From Pseudomonas brassicacearum (lineage in GTDB: Bacteria; Pseudomonadota; Gammaproteobacteria; Pseudomonadales; Pseudomonadaceae), in the NCBI RefSeq assembly GCF_003732225.1, contig NZ_MOBJ01000009.1:186001-250000 (forward strand): a stretch of DNA of 64,000 nt, read 5' to 3'. Below, one piece after another: positions 10,491-20,747 of this stretch (position 1 is its first letter; every line of letters begins with the position of its first letter). Under the pieces are notes generated by a model. That model was not told the DNA's origin and searched no databases. It saw nothing but the letters and a program-made list of their open reading frames with translations. Made by a program: the position numbers and the translations under genes.

Positions 10491-11411
10491 ATGAGCAACT
10501 GGTTAGTAGACAAACTGATCCCTTCGATCATGCGTTCCGAGGTGAAGAAAAGCTCGGTGCCTGAAGGTCTGTGGCACAAGTGCCCGTCCTGCGAGGCGGT
10601 GCTGTATCGTCCGGAGCTGGAAAAGACCCTGGATGTTTGCCCCAAGTGCAACCACCACATGCGCATCGGCGCACGTGCGCGGATCGACATCTTCCTTGAC
10701 GCCGAAGGCCGTGCCGAGCTGGGCGCTGACCTGGAGCCGGTTGACCGTCTGAAATTCCGTGACGGCAAGAAGTACAAGGATCGCCTGACCGCTGCGCAGA
10801 AGCAGACCGGTGAAAAAGACGCGCTGATCTCCATGAGCGGTACCCTGCTGGGCATGCCGGTTGTGGTTTCTGCCTTCGAATTCTCCTTCATGGGCGGTTC
10901 GATGGGTGCGATCGTCGGCGAGCGCTTCGTGCGTGCGGCCAACTACGCGCTGGAAAATCGTTGCCCGATGATCTGCTTCGCCGCTTCCGGCGGTGCGCGG
11001 ATGCAGGAAGCGCTGATCTCGCTGATGCAAATGGCCAAGACCTCGGCGGTACTGGCGCGTCTGCGCGAAGAAGGTATTCCGTTCATCTCCGTGCTGACCG
11101 ACCCGGTCTACGGCGGTGTTTCCGCCAGTCTGGCGATGCTCGGCGACGTCATCGTCGGCGAACCAAAAGCCTTGATCGGCTTCGCCGGTCCGCGTGTTAT
11201 CGAGCAGACCGTGCGTGAAAAACTGCCGGAAGGCTTCCAGCGCAGCGAGTTTCTGCTGGAGCACGGCGCCATCGACATGATCATTGCGCGCCAGGAACTG
11301 CGTCCACGCCTGGGTAACCTGCTGGCGCAACTGATGGGGCTGCCGACGCCTGAGTTCGTGGCTGCGCCAGTCGAGGCCGTCGTGGTTCCGCCGGTGCCTG
11401 CAAACCTATGA
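10491..11411 (+). CDS. accD: Acetyl-CoA carboxylase, carboxyltransferase beta subunit
   Basis: Beta half of the carboxyltransferase that transfers CO2 from biotin to acetyl-CoA, giving malonyl-CoA for fatty acids. The 306-residue protein has an N-terminal four-cysteine zinc ribbon ([10 protein letters not shown] and [10 protein letters not shown], residues about 26-55) and a crotonase-like core with [33 protein letters not shown] and [23 protein letters not shown] split motifs. GAGAAAGAAAGC precedes the ATG. The 3' end overlaps folC by four bases, so the two are translationally coupled. Confidence 0.97.
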   Translation: MSNWLVDKLIPSIMRSEVKKSSVPEGLWHKCPSCEAVLYRPELEKTLDVCPKCNHHMRIGARARIDIFLDAEGRAELGADLEPVDRLKFRDGKKYKDRLTAAQKQTGEKDALISMSGTLLGMPVVVSAFEFSFMGGSMGAIVGERFVRAANYALENRCPMICFAASGGARMQEALISLMQMAKTSAVLARLREEGIPFISVLTDPVYGGVSASLAMLGDVIVGEPKALIGFAGPRVIEQTVREKLPEGFQRSEFLLEHGAIDMIIARQELRPRLGNLLAQLMGLPTPEFVAAPVEAVVVPPVPANL

Positions 11412-12715
11412 CCGAACGTACCCTTGGCGACTGGCTCGCCTACCTTGAGCAGTTGCATCCGTCAGCCATCGACATGGGGCTTGCGCGCTCGCAAGAGGTA
11501 GCGTCCCGGATGGGATTGGGCAAGCCGGCGCCTCGGGTGATCACGGTCACCGGCACCAACGGCAAGGGCTCTACCTGTGCGTTCGTGGCTTCATTGCTGC
11601 GGGCGCAAGGGCTCACGGTCGGTGTCTACAATTCTCCGCATCTGCTGCGTTACAACGAGCGGGTGCAGGTCAACGGCGTCGAAGCCACTGATGCGCAGCT
11701 GTGCGAAGCCTTTGCTGCAGTTGATGCCGGGCGCGGTGAAATCTCCCTGACGTATTTCGAGGTGGGCACACTGGCAGCGTTCTGGCTGTTTCAGCGTGCA
11801 GGTCTGGATGCGGTGGTGCTGGAAGTCGGCCTCGGCGGGCGTCTGGATACCGTCAATCTGGTGGATGCTGACGTCGCGCTGGTCACCAGTATTGGCGTTG
11901 ACCACGCTGATTACCTCGGCAATACCCGCGAATCCGTCGCTTTCGAAAAAGCCGGCATCTTCCGTCAGGGCGCGCCTGCGCTCTGTGGTGATCTCAATCC
12001 GCCTCAACCCCTGCTGGATAAAGTGCGCGAGCTCAATTGCCCGTTCTTCCTGCGCGGTCGTGATTTTGATTTGGGCGTCACCGAGCAGAACTGGCAGTGG
12101 CGGGGCGTCGATCCCCAAGGGCGTGCGATAGAGCTGCACGACTTGCCGTTGCTCGACCTGCCAATGGAAAACGCCGCGCTGGCGTTGCAAGCCTATGCGC
12201 TGCTGGGTTTGCCATGGCAGGCCGAGCAAATCGTCGCTGCGTTGAAAGCAACATCAGTGGTCGGGCGTCTGGATCGCCGCCAGTTCAACTGGCACGGCAA
12301 GCGTCTGAACCTGATGCTGGATGTGGGGCATAACCCGCATGCGGCCGAGTACCTGGCTCAGCGACTGGCTCGCCGGCCAGTGGCGGGTCGACGTTTGGCG
12401 GTATTTGGTTTGTTGGCTGACAAGGATCTCGATGGAGTTGTCGGCGAATTGAGTGGTAGTGTCCAGCATTGGGCTGTCGCCCCGCTCGATTCTGCGCGCG
12501 CACGTCCGGTTGCGGACTTGCAGGTTGCGTTGCAGAACCTTGGGGCGTCGGTAACATCCTATGCAAGTGTCGCGGATGCCCTGGAAGGGCAGTGCGCGCT
12601 GGCGACGGCGGAAGATGAAATTCTGCTGTTCGGATCATTTTATTGTGTTGCCGAGGCCCTCGAATGGTTGGCTCGGCGCTCCACGGAGGAAGCTGCACAT
12701 GGCTTTGCTGGATAA
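11408..12715 (+). CDS. folC: Bifunctional folylpolyglutamate/dihydrofolate synthase
   Basis: Adds L-glutamate to dihydropteroate and then further glutamates to folates. The 435-residue protein has the Mur-ligase P-loop [16 protein letters not shown] near residue 45, the [13 protein letters not shown] substrate loop, and [12 protein letters not shown] with [13 protein letters not shown] in the central domain. It starts inside the accD stop (ATGA overlap) and its end overlaps dedD by 17 bases, forming an accD-folC-dedD-cvpA-purF run that is conserved in gamma-proteobacteria. Confidence 0.96.
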   Translation: MTERTLGDWLAYLEQLHPSAIDMGLARSQEVASRMGLGKPAPRVITVTGTNGKGSTCAFVASLLRAQGLTVGVYNSPHLLRYNERVQVNGVEATDAQLCEAFAAVDAGRGEISLTYFEVGTLAAFWLFQRAGLDAVVLEVGLGGRLDTVNLVDADVALVTSIGVDHADYLGNTRESVAFEKAGIFRQGAPALCGDLNPPQPLLDKVRELNCPFFLRGRDFDLGVTEQNWQWRGVDPQGRAIELHDLPLLDLPMENAALALQAYALLGLPWQAEQIVAALKATSVVGRLDRRQFNWHGKRLNLMLDVGHNPHAAEYLAQRLARRPVAGRRLAVFGLLADKDLDGVVGELSGSVQHWAVAPLDSARARPVADLQVALQNLGASVTSYASVADALEGQCALATAEDEILLFGSFYCVAEALEWLARRSTEEAAHGFAG

Positions 12716-13352
12716 CGCGTACAAGCAGCGGATGGTTGGAGCTCTGGTTCTGGTGGCATTGGCGGTGATTTTCTTGCCGATGCTGTTTTCCCGACAGGAT
12801 GAGCAGCGTCAGGTGGTGGTTCAGGCCCCGACTGCACCTCAGGCCCCGGCAATGCCGCAAGTACAGATCGAGCCCGTGGTGGTTCCGGAGCCGCAAGCAC
12901 TGCCGCAGGAACCGGTTCCAACCGATGAAGAGATTGCTGCGGAGCAGGCGCCGTCGAAACCGGCTGCCCCTGGCGCGCCTATCGCGCCGGCCCCGGTTGT
13001 CGCCAAGCCGGTAACGCCGCCTGCGCCAAAACCGGCAGCTGCTCCGGCGCAACCGATCGCTGCAGCGCCGAGCAAGCCTGACACCAGCCAGAGTCGTGTC
13101 GATGCCAATGGCCTGTCGGTCAGTTGGTCGGTGCAATTGGCCAGCCTGTCGAGCCGTGAAAGCGCCGAAAGCTTGCAGAAAACCCTGCGTAGCCAGGGTT
13201 ACAACGCCTATATCCGTTCTGCCGATGGCAAGAATCGGGTGTTTGTCGGGCCGTTGATCGAGCGTGCAGAAGCTGATCGCCTGCGTGACCTGCTGGGTCG
13301 TCAGCAGAACCTCAAAGGCTTTGTCGTTCGCTTCCAGCCTGAGCGCGGCTGA
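12699..13352 (+). CDS. dedD: SPOR-domain protein, DedD-like
   Basis: A 217-residue inner-membrane protein of the division apparatus. A short cytoplasmic start ([12 protein letters not shown]) leads into one transmembrane helix (about residues 12-30, ending FLPMLFSRQDE). A long Pro/Ala-rich periplasmic linker follows, and a C-terminal SPOR domain (WSVQLASLSSRESAESL to GFVVRFQPERG) binds denuded septal peptidoglycan. The start follows GGAGGA and lies inside the folC end. Placed by family knowledge and by its position before cvpA. Confidence 0.93.
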   Translation: MALLDNAYKQRMVGALVLVALAVIFLPMLFSRQDEQRQVVVQAPTAPQAPAMPQVQIEPVVVPEPQALPQEPVPTDEEIAAEQAPSKPAAPGAPIAPAPVVAKPVTPPAPKPAAAPAQPIAAAPSKPDTSQSRVDANGLSVSWSVQLASLSSRESAESLQKTLRSQGYNAYIRSADGKNRVFVGPLIERAEADRLRDLLGRQQNLKGFVVRFQPERG

Positions 13353-13450
13353 CGCTAACTGACTGATTTCAAATGCACTTGCAATCGCAGCTTACCGACA
13401 GCCATGGGCTCTGCTAAAATGCGCCGCCTTATCCGTCTGTAGGCTGCACT

Positions 13451-14011
13451 GTGCCATTTACCTGGGTTGATTGGGCGATCGTTGCAATCGTCGCCATCTC
13501 CGCTTTGATCAGTCTGAGCCGCGGCTTCGTCAAGGAAGCCTTATCGCTGCTGACCTGGATCATCGCAGGAGCTGTTGCCTGGATGTTCGGTGGCTCACTG
13601 TCCGAGTACCTCGCCGGATACATCGAAACACCGTCGGCTCGCGTGATCGCGGGCTGTGCCATCATGTTTGTCGCCACCTTAATGGTGGGCGCAATGATCA
13701 ATTACCTTATCAGCGAACTGGTTCGCGTCACCGGCCTGTCCGGGACCGATCGTTTTCTCGGCATGGCCTTCGGCGCGGCGCGTGGCGCGCTGCTGGTGGT
13801 CACCGCCGTCGGGCTCTTGAGTCTGGGCCCGGTACAGCAGGATAAGTGGTGGCAGGAGTCAAGGCTCGTGCCACAATTTCTATTGGTTGCAGACTGGTCC
13901 AAAAACCTCATATTAGGGTGGAGCAGTCAGTGGCTGGCCAGCGGTATCAGCGTACCCGCTGACATACCGTTCAAGGAGCATCTCTTGCCGACGGCCAAAA
14001 CGCCGCAGTGA
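13451..14011 (+). CDS. cvpA: CvpA family membrane protein
   Basis: A 186-residue integral membrane protein with about four hydrophobic helices, opening with the family's FTWVDWAIVAIVAISALISL and containing the SLSRGFVKEALSLLTW cytoplasmic loop. It starts with GTG. In E. coli CvpA is needed for colicin V production and lies just before purF, as here (41 bases away). It may also affect envelope stability and purF expression. Confidence 0.95.
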   Translation: MPFTWVDWAIVAIVAISALISLSRGFVKEALSLLTWIIAGAVAWMFGGSLSEYLAGYIETPSARVIAGCAIMFVATLMVGAMINYLISELVRVTGLSGTDRFLGMAFGAARGALLVVTAVGLLSLGPVQQDKWWQESRLVPQFLLVADWSKNLILGWSSQWLASGISVPADIPFKEHLLPTAKTPQ

Positions 14012-14052
14012 GAAGTGTTCAGTTCAGTTTCATTAAGTAGGGGTTGCGTCGC

Positions 14053-15558
14053 ATGTGTGGCATCGTCGGTATCGTCGGTAAGTCGAACGTCAATCAGGCG
14101 CTGTATGACGCGCTAACCGTCCTCCAGCACCGCGGCCAGGACGCTGCCGGTATCGTGACCAGCCATGATGGCCGGTTATTCCTGCGCAAGGACAACGGCC
14201 TGGTTCGTGACGTGTTTCATCAGCGTCACATGCAGCGCCTGGTCGGTCACATGGGTATTGGCCATGTGCGTTATCCGACGGCAGGCAGCTCGACTTCGGC
14301 CGAAGCTCAACCGTTTTACGTCAACTCGCCGTATGGCATCACCCTGGCGCATAACGGTAACCTGACCAACGTTGAACAGCTGGCCAAGGAGATTTACGAA
14401 TCTGACCTGCGCCACGTCAACACCAACTCCGATTCGGAAGTGCTGCTCAACGTGTTTGCTCACGAACTGGCCCAGCGCGGCAAGTTGCAGCCAACCGAAG
14501 AAGACGTGTTTGCGGCCGTCACCGACGTGCACAACCGTTGCGTGGGTGGTTACGCGGTCGTTGCGATGGTGACCGGTTATGGCATCGTCGGTTTCCGTGA
14601 CCCGCACGGCATCCGCCCGATCGTCTTCGGTCAGCGTCACACCGACGAAGGCGTCGAGTACATGATCGCCTCCGAAAGCGTTTCCCTGGACGTGCTCGGT
14701 TTCACCCTGATTCGCGACCTGGCACCGGGTGAAGCGGTCTACATCACTGAAGACGGCAAGCTGCACACCCGTCAGTGCGCGACCAACCCATCGCTGACTC
14801 CGTGCATCTTCGAACACGTCTACCTGGCGCGTCCGGATTCGATCATCGACGGTGTTTCGGTCTACAAGGCTCGCCTGCGCATGGGTGAGAAGCTGGCCGA
14901 GAAGATCCTGCGCGAGCGTCCAGAGCACGACATCGACGTGGTCATCCCGATTCCGGACACCAGCCGTACAGCGGCGCTGGAGCTGGCGAACCACTTGGGC
15001 GTGAAGTTCCGCGAAGGCTTCGTGAAGAACCGCTACATCGGCCGGACCTTCATCATGCCGGGCCAGGCTGCACGGAAAAAATCCGTACGCCAGAAGCTCA
15101 ACGCCATCGAGCTGGAATTTCGCGGCAAAAACGTGATGCTGGTGGACGACTCCATCGTTCGCGGTACCACCTGCAAGCAGATCATCCAGATGGCTCGCGA
15201 AGCCGGCGCCAAAAACGTCTACTTCTGCTCGGCAGCTCCGGCTGTGCGTTACCCGAACGTCTACGGCATCGACATGCCGAGCGCTCATGAGCTGATCGCG
15301 CACAATCGTTCGACCCAGGACGTGGCTGATCTGATCGGCGCTGACTGGCTGATCTATCAGGACCTGCCTGACTTGATCGAAGCGGTCGGTGGCGGCAAGA
15401 TCAAGATCGAGAACTTCGACTGCGCGGTGTTTGACGGCAAGTACGTCACCGGCGACGTCGACGAGGCTTACCTGAACAAGATCGAGCAGGCGCGCAACGA
15501 TGCCTCCAAGGTCAAGACGCAGGCAGTCAGTGCGATCATCGATCTGTACAACAACTGA
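14053..15558 (+). CDS. purF: Amidophosphoribosyltransferase
   Basis: First committed step of purine synthesis: glutamine plus PRPP gives 5-phosphoribosylamine. The start at 14053 puts the N-terminal nucleophile cysteine at position 2 (MCGIVGIVG), as processing requires. The N-terminal Ntn glutaminase domain has HRGQDAAGI and HNGNLTN. The C-terminal phosphoribosyltransferase domain carries the PRPP loop [13 protein letters not shown]. The length of 501 residues is typical. A clear terminator follows the gene. Confidence 0.97.
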   Translation: MCGIVGIVGKSNVNQALYDALTVLQHRGQDAAGIVTSHDGRLFLRKDNGLVRDVFHQRHMQRLVGHMGIGHVRYPTAGSSTSAEAQPFYVNSPYGITLAHNGNLTNVEQLAKEIYESDLRHVNTNSDSEVLLNVFAHELAQRGKLQPTEEDVFAAVTDVHNRCVGGYAVVAMVTGYGIVGFRDPHGIRPIVFGQRHTDEGVEYMIASESVSLDVLGFTLIRDLAPGEAVYITEDGKLHTRQCATNPSLTPCIFEHVYLARPDSIIDGVSVYKARLRMGEKLAEKILRERPEHDIDVVIPIPDTSRTAALELANHLGVKFREGFVKNRYIGRTFIMPGQAARKKSVRQKLNAIELEFRGKNVMLVDDSIVRGTTCKQIIQMAREAGAKNVYFCSAAPAVRYPNVYGIDMPSAHELIAHNRSTQDVADLIGADWLIYQDLPDLIEAVGGGKIKIENFDCAVFDGKYVTGDVDEAYLNKIEQARNDASKVKTQAVSAIIDLYNN

Positions 15559-15565
15559 GTTTCTA

Positions 15566-15588
15566 CCGGCCCTGAGGGGCCGGTTTTG
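15566..15588 (+). terminator. Terminator after purF
   Basis: CCGGCCC and GGGCCGG form a stem around a TGA-containing loop, followed by TTTT. It lies just after the purF stop codon. Confidence 0.85.
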
Positions 15589-15638
15589 TATCCATCAAAG
15601 AATTTGTATCTATCAAGAACGGGGCAAGGAGTGACAGC

Positions 15639-16850
15639 ATGAGTCAGGATTGGGATGCCGGTCGGCTGGACAGCGACCTCGATGGCGTAGCGTTCGATAC
15701 CCTGGCCGTACGCGCCGGTCAGCACCGCACGCCGGAAGGCGAGCACGGTGATCCGATGTTCTTCACTTCGAGCTACGTATTCCGTACCGCTGCCGATGCG
15801 GCGGCGCGCTTTGCTGGCGAAGTGCCGGGCAACGTTTACTCGCGCTACACCAACCCGACCGTTCGCGCGTTCGAAGAGCGCATTGCCGCTCTCGAAGGGG
15901 CTGAGCAGGCAGTGGCAACGGCCACCGGCATGGCGGCGATTCTTGCGGTGGTGATGAGCCTGTGCAGTGCTGGCGATCATGTGCTGGTGTCGCGCAGCGT
16001 GTTCGGTTCGACCATCAGCCTGTTCGAAAAGTACTTCAAGCGTTTTGGCATCGAAGTCGATTACGTGCCCCTGGCGGAGCTGTCTGGCTGGGATGCGGCG
16101 ATCAAGGCCAACACTAAATTACTGTTCGTCGAGTCGCCGTCCAACCCTTTGGCCGAGCTGGTGGACATCGCTGCGTTGTCGAAAATCGCTCACGCCAAAG
16201 GCGCGATGCTGGTGGTCGACAACTGCTTCTGCACGCCTGCCTTGCAGCAGCCGCTGAAGCTCGGTGCGGACGTGGTCGTGCATTCGGCTACCAAGTTCAT
16301 CGACGGCCAGGGCCGTTGCATGGGCGGTGTAGTGGCCGGTCGCAGCGAGCAGATGAAAGAAATCGTTGGCTTCCTGCGCACTGCCGGGCCGACCTTGAGC
16401 CCGTTCAACGCCTGGATTTTCCTCAAGGGCCTGGAAACGTTGAGCCTGCGGATGAAGGCGCACTGCGCCAACGCCCAGCAGTTGGCCGAGTGGCTGGAGC
16501 AGCAGGACGGCATTGAGAAAGTCCATTACGCCGGCCTCAAGAGTCATCCGCAGCATGAGCTGGCTCAGCATCAGCAGAAGGGTTTCGGTGCGGTCGTAAG
16601 TTTCGAGGTCAAGGGTGGTAAAGACGGCGCCTGGCGCTTTATCGATGCCACGCGTTTGATTTCGATCACCGCCAACCTCGGTGACAGCAAGACCACCATT
16701 ACCCATCCGAGCACCACCTCTCACGGTCGCCTGGCGCCGCAAGAGCGTGAGGCAGCCGGAATCCGTGACAGCTTGATCCGCATTGCGGTCGGCCTGGAAG
16801 ATGTGGCTGACCTGCAAGCGGATCTGGCGCGCGGGCTGGCTGCCTTGTGA
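15639..16850 (+). CDS. metZ: O-succinylhomoserine sulfhydrylase
   Basis: PLP enzyme that makes homocysteine directly from O-succinylhomoserine and sulfide, the main methionine route in Pseudomonas. The 403-residue protein has the Cys/Met metabolism PLP signature, with Schiff-base lysine K219 in [13 protein letters not shown], plus [23 protein letters not shown] and [13 protein letters not shown]. It follows purF as in other Pseudomonas genomes. Its GTGA end overlaps the start of the next gene, so the pair is co-translated. Confidence 0.95.
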   Translation: MSQDWDAGRLDSDLDGVAFDTLAVRAGQHRTPEGEHGDPMFFTSSYVFRTAADAAARFAGEVPGNVYSRYTNPTVRAFEERIAALEGAEQAVATATGMAAILAVVMSLCSAGDHVLVSRSVFGSTISLFEKYFKRFGIEVDYVPLAELSGWDAAIKANTKLLFVESPSNPLAELVDIAALSKIAHAKGAMLVVDNCFCTPALQQPLKLGADVVVHSATKFIDGQGRCMGGVVAGRSEQMKEIVGFLRTAGPTLSPFNAWIFLKGLETLSLRMKAHCANAQQLAEWLEQQDGIEKVHYAGLKSHPQHELAQHQQKGFGAVVSFEVKGGKDGAWRFIDATRLISITANLGDSKTTITHPSTTSHGRLAPQEREAAGIRDSLIRIAVGLEDVADLQADLARGLAAL

Positions 16851-17623
16851 TCGAGTTGTCCACGCCTGCGAGTAGCGCTAATGGCCGGGTTGCACTGGTC
16901 ACCGGTGCTGCGCGCGGCATAGGCCTGGGGATTGCTGCCTGGCTGATCAGCGAAGGCTGGCAGGTGGTGCTGACCGATCTTGATCGGGTGCGCGGCTCGA
17001 AGGTTGCCAAGGTGCTGGGTGAAAACGCCTGGTTTATCGCCATGGACGTGGCCGATGAGCGGCAAGTGGCTCAGGGCGTTGCCGAGGTGCTTGGGCAATT
17101 CGGTCGTATCGATGCGCTGGTGTGCAATGCGGCAATTGCCGATCCGCACAACATCACCCTGGAAAGTCTCGATCTGACTTACTGGAATCGTGTGTTGGCG
17201 GTGAACCTCAGCGGGCCCATGCTGCTGGCCAAGCACTGCGCGCCTTATTTGCGTGCTCACAGCGGCGCTATCGTCAATCTGGCCTCGACCCGGGCCGCGC
17301 AGTCGGAGCCGGATACCGAGGCTTACGCGGCGAGCAAGGGCGGTTTGCTGGCATTGACTCATGCTTTGGCCATCAGTCTCGGGCCGGAGATTCGGGTCAA
17401 TGCGGTCAGCCCTGGCTGGATCGATACGCGTGATCCAGCGGCGCGGCGTGCCGAACCGCTGAGCGATGCAGATCATGCTCAGCATCCGGCGGGCAGGGTA
17501 GGGACGGTCGAGGATGTGGCGGCAATGGTGGCCTGGCTGCTGTCGAAGAATGCCGGCTTTGTCACGGGCCAGGAATTTGTGGTCGACGGCGGCATGACCA
17601 AGAAAATGATTTATAGCGATTAA
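16847..17623 (+). CDS. Short-chain dehydrogenase/reductase
   Basis: A 258-residue classical SDR. The Rossmann nucleotide-binding glycines are in [13 protein letters not shown] near residue 20; NAA appears at about residue 97, and the catalytic Tyr and Lys are Y160 and K164 in [10 protein letters not shown]. The D after beta-2 (LTDLDR) suggests NAD preference, an inference only. The GTG start overlaps the metZ stop by four bases. The substrate is unknown; the conserved metZ linkage hints at sulfur-amino-acid context but does not prove it. Confidence 0.9.
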   Translation: MIELSTPASSANGRVALVTGAARGIGLGIAAWLISEGWQVVLTDLDRVRGSKVAKVLGENAWFIAMDVADERQVAQGVAEVLGQFGRIDALVCNAAIADPHNITLESLDLTYWNRVLAVNLSGPMLLAKHCAPYLRAHSGAIVNLASTRAAQSEPDTEAYAASKGGLLALTHALAISLGPEIRVNAVSPGWIDTRDPAARRAEPLSDADHAQHPAGRVGTVEDVAAMVAWLLSKNAGFVTGQEFVVDGGMTKKMIYSD

Positions 17624-17783
17624 CCGAGGTGCCGGAGCCGCGGTGGATACGGCTTGAGGTTGGGGGTGTCGCTGATTGGCGCCCCGGAAGATGACATGAA
17701 TTTGTCTTTTTCAGAAAAACTTCAAGCAGGCTATTGACTTAGCTTCGGTATCTGCGTAAATTTCGCGGCCTCAGAGATGCAAA

Positions 17784-17859
17784 GGGTGATTAGCTCAGCT
17801 GGGAGAGCGTCTGCCTTACAAGCAGAATGTCGGCGGTTCGATCCCGTCATCACCCACCA
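17784..17859 (+). tRNA. tRNA-Val (UAC)
   Basis: A 76-base cloverleaf with acceptor GGGTGAT/ATCACCC, D-stem GCTC/GAGC and anticodon stem TCTGC/GCAGA around CTTACAA (anticodon UAC). The T-arm contains GGTTCGATCCC and the CCA end is encoded. First of a four-tRNA group. Confidence 0.96.
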
Positions 17860-17913
17860 CTTTGAGAGTCTTGCGAAAGCAGGAAGGAAGCTGTAAAAAG
17901 CCTCCACCGACGC

Positions 17914-17990
17914 GCAGCGGTAGTTCAGTCGGTTAGAATACCGGCCTGTCACGCCGGGGGTCGCGGGTTCGAGTCCCGTCCGCTGCGCCA
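17914..17990 (+). tRNA. tRNA-Asp (GUC), copy 1
   Basis: A 77-base cloverleaf: acceptor GCAGCGG/CCGCTGC, anticodon stem CCGGC/GCCGG around CTGTCAC (anticodon GUC), discriminator G and encoded CCA. Confidence 0.96.
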
Positions 17991-18085
17991 TATTTTCCAG
18001 ATCGGGTTTTCCCGGTTTGAGATTGAAAAGCTTACAAGCTCTTCAGTCCGACAAAGGTTCACACAGACGCAAGTCTGAGCGATAC

Positions 18086-18162
18086 GCAGCGGTAGTTCAG
18101 TCGGTTAGAATACCGGCCTGTCACGCCGGGGGTCGCGGGTTCGAGTCCCGTCCGCTGCGCCA
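18086..18162 (+). tRNA. tRNA-Asp (GUC), copy 2
   Basis: Identical over its 77 bases to the copy 95 bases upstream, including the encoded CCA. It is the last gene before a strong terminator, so the Val-Asp-Asp genes are probably one transcript. Confidence 0.96.
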
Positions 18163-18235
18163 TATCTGCCTCAAGGCCCACTGAACGCCTTGAAGCTACG
18201 AAGAAAGCCACTGGCTACTTCGAGTCGATAGCAAA

Positions 18236-18264
18236 GACCCTGGTCGAAAGACCGGGGTTTTTTG
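18236..18264 (+). terminator. Terminator of the tRNA cluster
   Basis: CCCTGGTC and GACCGGGG pair around a GAAA tetraloop and are followed by six T. It lies about 75 bases after the second tRNA-Asp. Confidence 0.9.
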
Positions 18265-18331
18265 TTTGTGGAATTTGGAATCCGAATTTTTGCTCCCGCC
18301 ATTTCAAGGTGATGCCCAGTTTTAGCTCTAC

Positions 18332-18360
18332 AAAAAAACCGCCTGTTCGGGCGGTTTTTT
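18332..18360. terminator. Bidirectional terminator between tRNA cluster and puuB-like gene
   Basis: AAAAAAACCGCC, a TGTTC loop region and GGCGGTTTTTT give a stem with A and T tails. It can end transcripts from the tRNA side and from the minus-strand oxidoreductase, whose stop codon is 15 bases away. Confidence 0.9.
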
Positions 18361-18374
18361 GTGAGCGCGATAAA

Positions 18375-19658
18375 TCAGAAATCGAACTTGTCTCGCAGGC
18401 CGTAATACCAGGCGCCTAGCGCGGCGAATGGCGTACGCAGCAGTTGGCCGCCCGGGAAAGGGTAGTGCGGCAGGTCGGCAAAGGCATCAAAGCGCTCTGC
18501 CTGGCCGCGCAAGGCTTCGGCCAGGACTTTGCCTGCCAGGTGCGTGTAAGTCACGCCATGGCCGCTACAGCCCTGGGAATAATAGATGTTGTCGCCCAGG
18601 CGTCCGACCTGCGGCAAGCGCGACAAGGTCAGCAGGAAGTTGCCAGTCCAGGCGTAATCGATCTTCACATCCTTGAGCTGTGGGAAGGCCTTGAGCATCT
18701 TCGGTCGAATGATTGCTTCGATGTTTGCCGGATCCCGGGCGCCGTATACTACGCCGCCACCGAAGATCAGGCGCTTGTCGCCAGAAAGGCGATAGTAGTC
18801 GAGCAAATAATTGCAGTCCTCGACGCAGTAATCCTGCGGCAACAGGCTCTTCGCCAGTTCATCGCTCAAGGGTTCGGTGGTGATCACCTGAGTGCCGCAC
18901 GGCATCGATTTGGCAGCCAGCTCCGGAACCAGATTGCCCAGGTAGGCGTTGCCGGCGACGATGATGAATTTGGCCCTGACCTTGCCTTGCGGCGTGTGTA
19001 CTACCGGATTGGCGCCGCGCTCGATGCGTACGGCCGGCGACTGCTCATAAAGGGTCCCGCCCAGCGACTCGACAGCCGCAGCTTCGCCCAGGGCGAGGTT
19101 GAGCGGGTGGATATGGCCGCCACTCATGTCGAGCATGCCGCCCACGTATTGATCACAGGCGACGACTTCGCGAATGCGGCGCTTGTCCAGGAGTTCCAGC
19201 TGAGTGTGGCCGTAGCGCTCCCACAGACGCTTCTGCGACTCCAGATGGCCCATCTGCTTGCTGGTGATGGCTGCAAACACACCGCCATCCTTCAAGTCGC
19301 ACTGGATCTGGTATCTGGCCACGCGGTCGCGAATGATCTTGCCGCCTTCGAACGCCATTTGCCCGAGCATTTGTGCTTGCCTGGGGCCAACGCTGCGTTC
19401 GATCACGTCGATATCGCGGCTATAACTGTTAACGATCTGACCACCATTGCGACCCGAGGCGCCGAAGCCGACTTTGGCAGCTTCCAGGACAGTCACCCGA
19501 AACCCGTTCTCCAGCAGAAACAATGCGCTGGACAGGCCGGTATAGCCCGCACCAATTACGCAGACATCAGTCTCTACGTCATCCTGTAACGACGGACGCG
19601 ATGGAGCAGCGTTAGCCGACGCGGCGTAATAGGAATCCGGATAAGGGGTGTTCGCCAT
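18375..19658 (-). CDS. puuB: FAD-dependent oxidoreductase, gamma-glutamylputrescine oxidase-like
   Basis: A 427-residue DAO-family flavoprotein with the FAD-binding dinucleotide motif VCVIGAGYTGLSSALFLLE near residue 32, the downstream VGFGASGRNGGQIVNSYSRD and a C-terminal second FAD contact (YSQGCSGHGVTYTHLAGKV). This pattern is typical of PuuB/OrdL-type amine oxidases, which oxidise gamma-glutamylated polyamines. Pseudomonas has several paralogues, so the substrate is inferred. It stands alone: no glutamate-putrescine ligase lies next to it here. Confidence 0.8.
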   Translation of the reverse strand: MANTPYPDSYYAASANAAPSRPSLQDDVETDVCVIGAGYTGLSSALFLLENGFRVTVLEAAKVGFGASGRNGGQIVNSYSRDIDVIERSVGPRQAQMLGQMAFEGGKIIRDRVARYQIQCDLKDGGVFAAITSKQMGHLESQKRLWERYGHTQLELLDKRRIREVVACDQYVGGMLDMSGGHIHPLNLALGEAAAVESLGGTLYEQSPAVRIERGANPVVHTPQGKVRAKFIIVAGNAYLGNLVPELAAKSMPCGTQVITTEPLSDELAKSLLPQDYCVEDCNYLLDYYRLSGDKRLIFGGGVVYGARDPANIEAIIRPKMLKAFPQLKDVKIDYAWTGNFLLTLSRLPQVGRLGDNIYYSQGCSGHGVTYTHLAGKVLAEALRGQAERFDAFADLPHYPFPGGQLLRTPFAALGAWYYGLRDKFDF

Positions 19659-19800
19659 CCTGCAGCCTCTGTTTAATATATTTTACGAGTGCTCCGATCC
19701 TACCTGAGTTAAAAATCGACTGCCAGACACCGGAATATCTTCTTTGCAGTACCAAAATTAAATATTTTGCATATTCATAGGGTTAGGTGAAAAAAAGGTG

Positions 19801-19828
19801 TTGACACCCCTCCGGAATTCCGTAGAAT
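19801..19828 (+). promoter_or_regulatory. Sigma-70 promoter of tRNA-Val(GAC)
   Basis: A perfect -35 box TTGACA and a -10 box TAGAAT are separated by 16 bases. The predicted start is a few bases before the tRNA 5' end. An AT-rich stretch with AAAAAAA just upstream could act as an UP element. Confidence 0.75.
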
Positions 19829-19841
19829 GCCGCCTCACAGC

Positions 19842-19918
19842 AGGCACGTAGCTCAGTTGGTTAGAGCACCACCTTGACATGGTGGGGGTCGTTGGTTCGA
19901 GTCCAATCGCGCCTACCA
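19842..19918 (+). tRNA. tRNA-Val (GAC), island attachment gene
   Basis: A 77-base cloverleaf: D-stem GCTC/GAGC, anticodon stem CCACC/GGTGG around TTGACAT (anticodon GAC), T-arm with GGTTCGAGTCC and encoded CCA. The acceptor is AGGCACG/CGCGCCT, leaving an A-C mismatch at the fifth pair. From the anticodon stem onward the gene is duplicated at 29964, so its 3' half was recreated by island integration. Confidence 0.94.
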
Positions 19919-19952
19919 AACAAAATCCGCTCTGCTGGGCGGTCTAGAAGGG
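19871..19952 (+). repeat. Proximal attachment repeat of island 1 (in tRNA-Val)
   Basis: 82 bases from the anticodon stem of tRNA-Val(GAC) through the 3' end and into the flank, identical base for base to 29964-30045. This is the expected product of tyrosine-integrase insertion in a tRNA gene. Confidence 0.95.
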
Positions 19953-19977
19953 TCAACCGAAAGGTTGGCCCTTTTTT
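19948..19977 (+). terminator. Terminator after tRNA-Val(GAC)
   Basis: AAGGGTCAACC and GGTTGGCCCTT pair around GAAA, followed by T's. It begins just as the attachment repeat ends; the distal copy at about 30042 has a different stem sequence (GGGGTTCACC) with the same fold. Confidence 0.85.
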
Positions 19978-20191
19978 GTGCTTCGGATTTCATGCAGAAC
20001 GTTCACAAAATATAGGGTTCGTTCACACTGGGCAATGTGAACGCCGATAAGGGCTCTTACTTGAGTGGTTCCGTTGTCAGATGAGGGCGGGGCGAGGACG
20101 CGACTGCGAAGTCCAGGTCGAAAGTGGGAGGGTAATGGCCAAGTGCCCATGGAGCCGCTAAGCTCTGCCGATCATCTCTAAGGGTATCGAC

Positions 20192-20689
20192 ATGAAAGCA
20201 GGGATAGCAGCAGCCATTGCACTTTTTGGTATCACCATTTCATCGGCAGCTCTTGCCGATTGGAATACAACCACACAAGACGACATTTTCTCTGGCGGCA
20301 AGAAAGCGATGCTTCTCGGCTTCGTAAGCCCTGCCCAATCGGTCGCATTCGACTGCGATTCGGAGAGTCTGTCCCTCGCGCTCTTACAGAAAGAAAAATG
20401 GCCAGAGGGACGGAACAGTTCAGCTTGGAAACTTCTCATCAAGGTAGACAAGGGCGAAATCCATCGCTTCACAGCGGAGAGCGCCAAACGCAATAACGAT
20501 TACGCTCAGTACGTTACTTTCGAGAAAGATGAAATCTTGAAGGTCTTAGCTGACCTTCGTGAAGCGAAGTCGGTGGTTCAACTTGGACTCCAGTCGGATG
20601 AGTTCGACTCTAAGTGGTCTGGAACCGTATCCGTAGGCGGGTCTACACGAGAAACGGACAAATTCATACAGGCATGCAAGTTGAAGTGA
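20192..20689 (+). CDS. Exported protein of unknown function
   Basis: A 165-residue protein with a clear Sec signal peptide (MKAGIAAAIALFGITISS then AALADW, cleavage after ALA about residue 23). The mature part is polar and has two cysteines (in AFDCDSES and QACKLK near the end) that could form one disulfide. TAAGGG precedes the start. I do not recognise the family. It is followed by a second exported gene at 20748, suggesting a periplasmic pair. Confidence 0.75.
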   Translation: MKAGIAAAIALFGITISSAALADWNTTTQDDIFSGGKKAMLLGFVSPAQSVAFDCDSESLSLALLQKEKWPEGRNSSAWKLLIKVDKGEIHRFTAESAKRNNDYAQYVTFEKDEILKVLADLREAKSVVQLGLQSDEFDSKWSGTVSVGGSTRETDKFIQACKLK

Positions 20690-20747
20690 GTGGGCAAGTG
20701 CTGCTGTGCGATCCTCGGCAGCTTGTCAGAATATCTAGAGAATGATC

